Positions 25,557-32,465 of a stretch of 64,000 bases of DNA are shown here, piece by piece (the stretch's first letter is position 1; every line of letters starts with the position of its first letter). Both the position numbers and the translations under genes were made by a program. Source of the stretch: JAKACA01 sp963769255 (GTDB lineage: Bacteria > Actinomycetota > Acidimicrobiia > Acidimicrobiales > Bog-793); contig CAVYKV010000002.1 in NCBI GenBank assembly GCA_963769255.1, positions 248,001-312,000 of the forward strand. The letters are read 5' to 3'. Under the pieces are notes generated by a model, which was not told where the DNA came from, did not search any database, and saw only the letters and a list, made by a program, of their open reading frames with translations.

Positions 25557-25880
25557 TCAGCTGTTCCCCCCGTCGTGGCCCGGCGGGCCGGGTTCGCCTC
25601 CGGCCTCCTCCTCGTCCGCGTCGGCACGGTAGGAGAGCAGCAGCTCGACAAGACCGTCACGGGTCTGCGGGTCCAGATCCTCCGGTTGGGCGCTCCCGAG
25701 CAGGCCGATCGTGGCGCGCAGCTGCCTCAGGTACTCGTCGCAGCCGTCGCAGCCCGCCAGGTGGCGCTCGAGGCGGGCACGCCGGCGCGGAGTCAGGGTG
25801 CCCTCGAGGTAGTCGGTCATGAGCGCGATGGCGTCACGGCAGACGAGGTCTCGTCTCCAGGCGCTCCGCAACCGCACCAT
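25557..25880 (-). CDS. Zinc-finger (ZAS) anti-sigma factor
   Basis: A 107-residue soluble protein with a ZAS domain: RHLAGCDGCDEYLRQL supplies the HxxxCxxC ligands, and an earlier cysteine is in DLVCRDAI. It has no transmembrane segment, so it is a cytoplasmic anti-sigma, possibly redox-responsive. The acidic C-terminus is disordered. Its ATG shares a base with the stop of the ECF sigma gene (TGATG), so sigma and inhibitor are co-translated. Confidence 0.85.
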   Translation of the reverse strand: MVRLRSAWRRDLVCRDAIALMTDYLEGTLTPRRRARLERHLAGCDGCDEYLRQLRATIGLLGSAQPEDLDPQTRDGLVELLLSYRADADEEEAGGEPGPPGHDGGNS

Positions 25881-26479
25881 CACGTCTCCCACTTCCTCAC
25901 GTCGTCTTCCAGCATGGCCCTGACACGGGACCGGCCCCGGTGGAGGAGCACCCGCTGGTTGCCCTCCGAGAGTCCCAGCAGGTCGCAGACCTCGCTCGAA
26001 GGCAGTCCCTCGACGTCGCGCAGCGTTACCACTTGGCGCTGTGAGCCGGGCAGCTGCTCGACGACCTGGCGGATCCTCGCCGCCATCTCGGGAGCGGCCA
26101 AGCGCTCCTCGATCTCGTCGGACCACACCTCCGGCGGCTCCCGCCAGACGCCGTGCGACGTGAACCGGTCGGGGTCGAGCCCGTCGCCCGTGTCGAGGGC
26201 GACGTGGCGCGGCTCTCGCGCCCCCGTCGTGCGGGCGCGGTTCACGAGGATGCGGAAGATCCACGTCTTCAGCGACGAGCGGCCCTCGAAACGCGACAAG
26301 CCCTTCACGACACCGAGCCACGTGTCCTGCACGACCTCCTCGGCGACGGCCCGGGTCGGCACGAAGCTGCAGGCCACCCGAACCATCGACAGGTGGTAGC
26401 GGTCGACGAGCTCGGCGAAGGCCGCCTCGTCGCCGGCGCGCAGCCGGGCGACGAGGCTGGCGTCGGGCGGCGTCTCCAC
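25880..26479 (-). CDS. ECF RNA polymerase sigma factor (sigma-70 family, group 4)
   Basis: A 199-residue alternative sigma factor. Region 2 contains AFAELVDRYHLSMVRVACSF, VVQDTWLGVVKGLSRF and SLKTWIFRILVNRA; region 4 contains VEQLPGSQRQVVTLRDVEGL and the helix-turn-helix SSEVCDLLGLSEGNQRVLLHRGR. The GTG start is at 26479. It is cotranscribed with its ZAS anti-sigma and divergent, over 98 bp, from a secreted propeller protein that is a natural candidate target. Confidence 0.93.
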   Translation of the reverse strand: METPPDASLVARLRAGDEAAFAELVDRYHLSMVRVACSFVPTRAVAEEVVQDTWLGVVKGLSRFEGRSSLKTWIFRILVNRARTTGAREPRHVALDTGDGLDPDRFTSHGVWREPPEVWSDEIEERLAAPEMAARIRQVVEQLPGSQRQVVTLRDVEGLPSSEVCDLLGLSEGNQRVLLHRGRSRVRAMLEDDVRKWET

Positions 26480-26577
26480 GCCGCCAAATCTACGACCGCC
26501 GTAACGCTTGCCGGCCGCAGGGGACGGAGTTCGTGCGGCCGCAACGCGTCGCCGCGTCTCGAGGAAAGGAAAACCAC

Positions 26578-27813
26578 ATGCAACGAACAGTTCGCGCCCC
26601 GGGTCGGTTCCCGGGCGTCCGTGGGCGGACGCTGCTCGCCGGTACCGCCCTCGCCGCCCTGGCAGGCGCCGCCGTGCTGGTCGGCCCGATCGCCGCCGGT
26701 GCCCAGCCGAGACCCGCCGCGTTGGCCGGCCATCACCGGCCCGGCCATCAGCGGTCGGGGGGCCAGGGCATCGGCGACGCCGTCTTCGTGCAGAGCAACG
26801 CCACGACCGGCAACCAGATCCTCGCCTACTCGCGATCAGGCACCGGCTCGCTGTCCTTCCTGCACGCCTATAGCACGGGCGGCCTCGGCGCCCGGACGAC
26901 AGGCTCCGTCGTCGACCCGCTGGCGTCGCAGGGCTCCCTCTACTACGACCCGGCGGGCGCCCTCCTCGTGGCCGTGAACGCCGGCAGCGACACCATCACG
27001 ACGTTCCACGTGAACGGCGACGCCCTCTCGAACCGCCGTGTCCTCTGGGCCGGTCAGCTCCCCGTGAGCGTGACCTCCTCCGGCTCCCTCGTCTACGTTC
27101 TCGACGGCGGCTCCACCGGTGCCGTGCGGGGTTACCGCCTCGCCGGCGACGAGCTCCGGCCCATTTGGCGATCGGTCCGGCACCTCGGCCTCGACCCGAC
27201 GGCCTCGCCGCAATACCTGAACACGCCGGGACAGGTGGGTTTCTCGCCGGATGGCAGCCAGCTCCTCGTCACCACGAAGGACAACGGCAGCGACATCGAC
27301 GTCTTCGGCGTGCGGCCGGACGGCCGGCTCACGCGGCACTTCGTGCAAAACCCGTCGGCCGAACCGGTTCCCTTCGGATTCGTCTTCGACCCGAACGGCC
27401 ACCTCGTCGTGACGGAGGCCGGAGGCAGCGACGTCTCGACGTACACGCTGGCGGCTGACGGCTCGCTCACGCACCTCTCGACCGTGGCTGACGGTGAAAT
27501 GGCGCCCTGCTGGATCACCTCTGCGGACGGCTACTACTTCGTCGCCAACGCCGGCAGCGCCGACATCTCCGGCTACCAGGTCGACGCCGGTGGCAACGCC
27601 TCCCTCATCGCCGCCGAGGGCGGCATCGCCGCCACGACCGACGCCGGCCCCATCGACCTCGCCGCCTCTTCCAACGGGCAGTTCCTCTACGCCGAGGCGG
27701 GCGGTGCCGGCGCCGTGGACGAGTTCGCCGTCAACGCCAATGGGACACTCAGCTCCATCGGGTCGATCACCGGACTCTCCGGCACCGGCATCGAGGGCAT
27801 CGTCGCCTCCTGA
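26578..27813 (+). CDS. Secreted lactonase-family (YncE/PgL-like) beta-propeller
   Basis: A 411-residue exported protein. A signal peptide (LLAGTALAALAGAAVLVGPIAAGAQP) is followed by a seven-bladed propeller of the 6-phosphogluconolactonase/YncE type. Repeats such as YYDPAGALLVAVNAGSDTI, GFSPDGSQLLVTTKDNGSDI and FVANAGSADISGYQVD recur about every 45 residues. No clear lactonase catalytic residues can be assigned, so binding or an unknown hydrolase role is possible. The start follows a GAGGAAAGGA ribosome binding site at good spacing. It is divergent from the ECF sigma factor. Confidence 0.82.
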   Translation: MQRTVRAPGRFPGVRGRTLLAGTALAALAGAAVLVGPIAAGAQPRPAALAGHHRPGHQRSGGQGIGDAVFVQSNATTGNQILAYSRSGTGSLSFLHAYSTGGLGARTTGSVVDPLASQGSLYYDPAGALLVAVNAGSDTITTFHVNGDALSNRRVLWAGQLPVSVTSSGSLVYVLDGGSTGAVRGYRLAGDELRPIWRSVRHLGLDPTASPQYLNTPGQVGFSPDGSQLLVTTKDNGSDIDVFGVRPDGRLTRHFVQNPSAEPVPFGFVFDPNGHLVVTEAGGSDVSTYTLAADGSLTHLSTVADGEMAPCWITSADGYYFVANAGSADISGYQVDAGGNASLIAAEGGIAATTDAGPIDLAASSNGQFLYAEAGGAGAVDEFAVNANGTLSSIGSITGLSGTGIEGIVAS

Positions 27814-27822
27814 CACTTGCTC

Positions 27823-27864
27823 TGCCAGGACCGGCCCGTCCCCCCGGTAGGGCCGGTCCCGGCA
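27823..27864. terminator. Bidirectional hairpin terminator candidate
   Basis: GGACCGGCCC (27828-27837) pairs perfectly with GGGCCGGTCC (27850-27859) around a 12-nt loop. The stem extends to 14 of 15 pairs with flanking TGCC/GGCA. It lies between two convergent genes. No U-tract is present, as is common for actinobacterial terminators. Confidence 0.65.
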
Positions 27865-27886
27865 GGACCTTGGAGGGCACAGGCTC

Positions 27887-27925
27887 GAGGGCCGGCGCAG
27901 CGCCTGTAGGGCGGCGCCGGCCCTC
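27887..27925. terminator. Second hairpin terminator candidate
   Basis: Twelve perfect pairs, GAGGGCCGGCGC with GCGCCGGCCCTC, around a 15-nt loop, placed just after the previous hairpin and before the stop of the convergent gene. One hairpin may serve each direction. Confidence 0.6.
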
Positions 27926-27982
27926 CGATCCTGGAGACGGTCGCCAGCCGGCTGCGCCCAGTGCTCGAGCGGCCCTCCCCCG

Positions 27983-29077
27983 CTACCCGCAGTGTCTCGT
28001 GTAGGCAGCGGTCCCCGGCTGGTAGGCCTCGCCCGAGTTGGCGCTCACCTGCAGGCAGGCCTCGTCGACGGCAACGAAGTCACGGGCCGGGATCTGCTTG
28101 AGCTCGTCGACGTCGGTGTAGGTCCAGCGCGTGTCCGCCGTGCCCTGGAAGTACCAGTTGCTGCCGTTGTCGGCGAGGATGAGGCCGTAGGTCTTCATCG
28201 TCGTGAGGACCGTCTGGCACATGGCCTGGCACAGTTTCCACGGCAGGCGGAAGCTGGCGTCGAGACGGAAGCGCGCCCCCATGGGCGGGCAGCTCGCGTC
28301 CGACTGGCCCGCCTGGTGCCGGGCCGGCCAGAGGAACGAGTCGTGGGTGCAGTCGGCGGTGAAGCGGATGGCGTGGTCCATGGCACCGGACTTCACCTCG
28401 TCGTAGTTGACGAGCCCGGGGAGGATCGGCAGCCCGGCGGCGTCCGCCGAGGTCCAGGTGGCGGGGCGCAGCTTGTCGGACAGGAGGCTCCAGATCGCCC
28501 CGGAGCCTGCCGTGGACTTGTCGTCCGGGTGGTAGTAGGCGAGCCACAGCTCGTAGAGCCTGCACGTGGCCGGGTCCACCATGATGGCATGGCGGTCCCC
28601 GCTGGCGTTCGGCCCGCCCTCGATGGGCGTCGAGGACGAGAACGGGTACGGCCCCTTGTCGCTCTCGCTCGCGTACATGATCGAGACCTTCACGAGCGCT
28701 TGCTTCGGCTTCACGATCTGCCAGGGGATGCCGTAAGGGATCTTCGTGCCGGACGGCCCGTAGTCGGGATGAAGGTCGGTGGAGCCGCTGTCCATGGACC
28801 TCAGCCACTCCCCGCTGTGCGAGTCCACCGGCAGGTGGGTGACGGGTGTGTTCCAGACGTTGTCGGCCGGGAAGGCCGGGCACTTCGTCCCGGGCAGCGT
28901 CGTGCCCTTGGGGGCGGCCACCGCAGCCGCGCCGTGCCTATGGGCGGCTCCCTGAGCCACCGTCGGCGGGGTATCGGCGAGGACCGCCCCACCTGTCGTC
29001 GCCACGGCGGCAACACACGCCACGGCGAGCATCGCCATCGTCCACCGACCCGTCACCGAGCCGCCCCTCATCGCCAT
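27983..29077 (-). CDS. Conserved-looking secreted protein of unknown function
   Basis: A 364-residue exported protein with a signal peptide (WTMAMLAVACVAAVATTGG, cleavage after ALA-like residues near 35). The mature part is compact and rich in Trp, Tyr and Cys. Landmarks are DNVWNTPVTHLPVDSHS, GIPWQIVKP, RHAIMVDPATCRLYELW, SGAMDHAIRFT and LADNGSNWYFQG. The mature part contains seven cysteines, so disulfides are likely. I do not recognise the family; the His/Asp-rich conserved-looking blocks could form an enzyme site. It is convergent with the lactonase-like gene. Confidence 0.7.
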   Translation of the reverse strand: MAMRGGSVTGRWTMAMLAVACVAAVATTGGAVLADTPPTVAQGAAHRHGAAAVAAPKGTTLPGTKCPAFPADNVWNTPVTHLPVDSHSGEWLRSMDSGSTDLHPDYGPSGTKIPYGIPWQIVKPKQALVKVSIMYASESDKGPYPFSSSTPIEGGPNASGDRHAIMVDPATCRLYELWLAYYHPDDKSTAGSGAIWSLLSDKLRPATWTSADAAGLPILPGLVNYDEVKSGAMDHAIRFTADCTHDSFLWPARHQAGQSDASCPPMGARFRLDASFRLPWKLCQAMCQTVLTTMKTYGLILADNGSNWYFQGTADTRWTYTDVDELKQIPARDFVAVDEACLQVSANSGEAYQPGTAAYTRHCG

Positions 29078-29172
29078 CCTCCCTCCGCCGAGAGTCGCCC
29101 TCGCGGGCGCCCAGAGAGCTTAGGCGGTCGCGTGTGGCATCATCGCCGCACGCCGTCGCACCCCTCCTCGCC

Positions 29173-29988
29173 GTGACCGCCGGGCATCCGGACGGAGCTC
29201 CCGCAGGGGGGTGGGACGCGCCCGGGCACGCCGGTGCGTCGTTCGAATGGGGGCTGGCCGGCGCCGGCGCCATCGCCCCGGCGTGTGCCCTCGTGGTCGT
29301 CGTCGACGTCCTCTCCTTCACGACTGCCGTCGCCGTGGCCGCCGGGCGGGGGATCGACGTCTTCCCGAGCCCCGACGGCGCCAGCGGCCGGCGCCTGTCC
29401 GAGGCGACGGGCGCCGCCCTCGCCGTCGGCCGCCACGAGACCGACGCCAGCCACCCCTACTCGCTCTCGCCCGCCGACGTGGCGATGGCGCCCTTCGCCG
29501 GCAGCATCGTCCTGCCCTCGCCGAACGGGGCCGCCGTGTCGGCTGCCGTCGCCGGAGCCGGCACCCCGGTCGTCGCCGCCTGCCTCCGGAACGTTTCGTT
29601 CGTCGTCTCCTACCTGCTCGCACAGGGCTTCGGCCGTCCCGATCGCCTCCTCGGCGTCGTCGCCGCCGGCGAACGCTGGCCGGACGGGAGCCTGCGGCCC
29701 GCCATCGAAGACCTCTTCGGCGCCGGCCTCGTGCTTTCCGGGCTCGCCGGCGCCGGATGCCTGCTGACGCCGGAGGCGACCGTCGCCGTGCGCTCGGTCG
29801 CCGGGCTCTCCTCCGCCCAGATCGCCGACCTCGTGGGAGCCTCCACGTCGGGGGCCGAGCTCAAGGTGGCGGGCTACGGCGCCGACGTCGAGCTCGCCGT
29901 CGACGTCGATGCCGACGCCGTCGTACCGCTCATGCGGGGCGAGGGCGAGGCCTTTCGGGACGCCATGGTGAGAGGAGCGATCGGGTGA
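29173..29988 (+). CDS. comB: 2-phosphosulfolactate phosphatase (ComB) family protein
   Basis: About 271 residues of the ComB fold. VVVVDVLSFTTAVAVA holds the Mg-binding aspartate; ASGRRLSEATGAALAVGRHETD and LPSPNGAAVS are the other family blocks. ComB removes phosphate from 2-phosphosulfolactate on the route to coenzyme M in archaea; in bacteria the substrate is usually unproven. The start is uncertain: I take the GTG at 29173; a GTG at 29134 is also in frame. The stop overlaps the start of an SDR gene (GTGA). Confidence 0.8.
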   Translation: MTAGHPDGAPAGGWDAPGHAGASFEWGLAGAGAIAPACALVVVVDVLSFTTAVAVAAGRGIDVFPSPDGASGRRLSEATGAALAVGRHETDASHPYSLSPADVAMAPFAGSIVLPSPNGAAVSAAVAGAGTPVVAACLRNVSFVVSYLLAQGFGRPDRLLGVVAAGERWPDGSLRPAIEDLFGAGLVLSGLAGAGCLLTPEATVAVRSVAGLSSAQIADLVGASTSGAELKVAGYGADVELAVDVDADAVVPLMRGEGEAFRDAMVRGAIG

Positions 29989-30737
29989 GCGGACGGTTGG
30001 ACGGCAAGGTGGCCCTCGTCACGGGATCCTCCAGCGGCATCGGGGCCGCCACGGCCCGCGCCCTGTCGGCCGAGGGCGCCACGGTCGTCGTGAACTCCGC
30101 CCGCTCCGCCGACGCCGGCAGGGCGATCGCCGCCGAGCTCGGCGACGCCATGTACCTGCGTGCCGACATCTCGGTGCCGTCCGAGGCGCGCGAGCTCGTC
30201 GAGGTGGCGGCGCGGCGCAACGGGCGCCTCGACATCCTCGTGAACAACGCCGGGGTCACCGTCAAGATCCCGCACCTCGAGATCGACGAGGTGACGCCCG
30301 AAGTGTGGTCGAAGATCCTCGGCGTCAACGTGCTGGGCACCTGGAACGTGACGGCGGCGGCGGTCCCCTACCTGCGGGCGGCGGCGCACCACCACGCCGG
30401 GAGCTCCGCCATCGTGAACGTGTCCTCCCTTGCCGGCATGCGCCCGACCGGCTCCTCGATCCCCTACGGCATCTCGAAAGCCGCCGTCAACCACATGACC
30501 GTCATGCTCGCCAACGCCCTCAGCCCCGAGATACGCGTGAACGCCGTCGCCCCCGGGATGGTGGAGACCCCGTGGACGGCGGACTGGGAGCGCGAGCGCG
30601 AGTACGTCACCTCACGGGCACCGCTCCAGTCCACGGCGCAGCCCGAGGACATCGTCGACGTCATCATGGCGCTCGTCCACAGCCAGCAGGTCACCGGCGA
30701 GGTCGTGCGCGTCGACGGCGGCCTCCACCTGCGCTGA
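29985..30737 (+). CDS. Short-chain dehydrogenase/reductase (SDR)
   Basis: A classical 250-residue SDR using NAD(P). The cofactor loop TGSSSGIGAAT, NNAG in DILVNNAGVTV, the catalytic serine in NVSSLAG, and YGISK with the Tyr and Lys pair are all present. The end VTGEVVRVDGGLHLR is typical of FabG-like enzymes. Substrate is unknown. It is translationally coupled to the ComB-like gene through a GTGA overlap, hinting that it acts on the same compound, for example oxidation of a sulfolactate-like hydroxyacid. Confidence 0.93.
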   Translation: MSGRLDGKVALVTGSSSGIGAATARALSAEGATVVVNSARSADAGRAIAAELGDAMYLRADISVPSEARELVEVAARRNGRLDILVNNAGVTVKIPHLEIDEVTPEVWSKILGVNVLGTWNVTAAAVPYLRAAAHHHAGSSAIVNVSSLAGMRPTGSSIPYGISKAAVNHMTVMLANALSPEIRVNAVAPGMVETPWTADWEREREYVTSRAPLQSTAQPEDIVDVIMALVHSQQVTGEVVRVDGGLHLR

Positions 30738-30749
30738 GCGCCGTAGCCC

Positions 30750-31805
30750 TCAGGCGAGGGAGTCGAGTCGCAGCAGCAGCCACTCCAGCAGCAGCAGCTC
30801 GTTCACGTTGCGGGTGAGCCGCTCGGCCGCCTCGGCGAGAAGCTCGACGGCCCGCAGGGCCGCCGAGACGCCGGCCGGGGGAGGCGAGCCCTCGAGGCGG
30901 CCGCGGTAGACCGAGGCGAGCGCCGCCATCCCGGCCCGCATCTCGTCGGTGCGAACCCGCCGCTGCTCCCGGCGGTGCCGGTCGTCGATGAGGGAACGCC
31001 CGGGCACGGAACGCTCGCCGAGACGTTCCGCCTGCGCAGCCAGGTCGGCCATCTCCGCCTCCTGCCGTCGTTTCACCGCCTCGACCGGTTCGGCCGCCGC
31101 GGCGGTGAGCTCCTCGGCGAGCTGCACGACGGTGGCGCCCGTGCCGTCGAGGCGGAGCGGGACGGAACGCCAGCGCTCCAAGCGCTCGGCGAAACCCTCC
31201 TCGCCCACGAGCAGCCGAGCCCGGTCGAGGCGGCCCCCGGCGACGTCGGCGACGGCCGCCGCCGTGGCGGCGTCGGCCCCCTCCCGCACGAGGACGTTCG
31301 CCACGTCGGCGCTGGCGAGGGGGTCGAAGTGCACGGGGACGCAGCGACTGGCGATCGTCACCATCTCGGGGGGGACGTTCTCGGCGAGGACGACGACGAC
31401 GGTCGTGTCGGGGGGTTCTTCGATCGTCTTCAACAGCACCGGGGCCGCCTGCTCGACGAGGTGGAAGTCGACGAGGACGAGGACCTGGTAACGGGCCGCC
31501 CGCGGTGTTCGCAGTGCGAGTGCCACCACTTCCTGCGCCTCGCCGACGCGGATGGAGGCTCCCTGCCGTTCGACGACGACGACGTCGGGATGGCGCCCCG
31601 CCAGCGCCTCGCGGCAGGAGGGGCACGTCCCGCAGCCGCCGTTCGGGCAGGTGAGGGCGGCGGCGAAGGAGAGGGCGGCCTCGCGCTTTCCCGTCCCGGC
31701 CGGCCCGAGGAAGAGGTAGGCGTGCACGGGCGCCTGCAGGGAGGCCTCCAGCTGGCGCACGGCGCGGGGCTGCCCGACGATGCGCTCGAGCACCGGTGCC
31801 GTCAT
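30750..31805 (-). CDS. holB: DNA polymerase III delta' subunit (HolB)
   Basis: A clamp-loader AAA+ protein of 351 residues. It has the P-loop GPAGTGKREAAL, zinc-binding cysteines in CPNGGCGTCPSC, the sensor region and KTIEEPPDTTVVVVLAE, and a C-terminal helical collar domain. It binds the other clamp-loader subunits to open and load the sliding clamp. Its ATG overlaps the stop of tmk (ATGA), the common actinobacterial arrangement. Confidence 0.9.
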   Translation of the reverse strand: MTAPVLERIVGQPRAVRQLEASLQAPVHAYLFLGPAGTGKREAALSFAAALTCPNGGCGTCPSCREALAGRHPDVVVVERQGASIRVGEAQEVVALALRTPRAARYQVLVLVDFHLVEQAAPVLLKTIEEPPDTTVVVVLAENVPPEMVTIASRCVPVHFDPLASADVANVLVREGADAATAAAVADVAGGRLDRARLLVGEEGFAERLERWRSVPLRLDGTGATVVQLAEELTAAAAEPVEAVKRRQEAEMADLAAQAERLGERSVPGRSLIDDRHRREQRRVRTDEMRAGMAALASVYRGRLEGSPPPAGVSAALRAVELLAEAAERLTRNVNELLLLEWLLLRLDSLA

Positions 31806-32455
31806 GACCGGCCACCGCCGGGTTCGGCGCCCGGGCGCCCGAGGACGTCGTCGACGGCCTCCTGCACCTTCAGTGTGACCGTCCCGACGTCCGCCTGGCC
31901 GTCCACGACGACCCAGTGCTCGGGGTCGGCTGCGGCGAGCCGCCGGAAGCCCTCCACGACACGCCCGTGGAAGCCGCCCGGCTCGGCCTCGATGCGGTCG
32001 GGCGAGGCGCCGGCGGAAGCGTGGCGGGCCGACCCGACGGCGGCCGGCACGTCCAACAGGATCGTGACGTCGGGCCAGAGGCCACCGGTGGCGAGATCGC
32101 AGGCGATGCGCACCGAGTCGACGGGGAGGCCCCGCCCGTAGCCCTGGTAGGCCAGCGTCGAACCGGAGAATCGGTCGACGACGACGTCCCGCCCCGAGGC
32201 GAGGGCGGGCAGGATCCGCTCGGCGACGTGCTGGGCACGGGCCGCCAGCATGAGCATGAGCTCGGCACGGGCGTCGATCTCGGGCCCCGCCGGCTGCGGG
32301 TGCAGCAGGAGCCGGCGGACCTCGTCGCCCAGCTCCGTGCCGCCCGGCTCCCTCGTGAGCTCGGCACCGAGGGCGGCGGCCAGCCGCTGAGCCTGCGTCG
32401 TCTTGCCGGCGCCCTCGCCCCCCTCGAAAGCGATCAAGCGCCCGCGCACGGCCAT
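31802..32455 (-). CDS. tmk: Thymidylate kinase
   Basis: Phosphorylates dTMP to dTDP. The 217 residues carry the P-loop FEGGEGAGKTTQ, the DRx motif DRFSGSTLAYQGYGRGL and TREPGGTELGDEVR. It starts 10 bp after the topA stop and overlaps holB at its end, so the three genes are one transcription unit. Confidence 0.95.
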   Translation of the reverse strand: MAVRGRLIAFEGGEGAGKTTQAQRLAAALGAELTREPGGTELGDEVRRLLLHPQPAGPEIDARAELMLMLAARAQHVAERILPALASGRDVVVDRFSGSTLAYQGYGRGLPVDSVRIACDLATGGLWPDVTILLDVPAAVGSARHASAGASPDRIEAEPGGFHGRVVEGFRRLAAADPEHWVVVDGQADVGTVTLKVQEAVDDVLGRPGAEPGGGRS

Positions 32456-32465
32456 CGAGCGCAGA

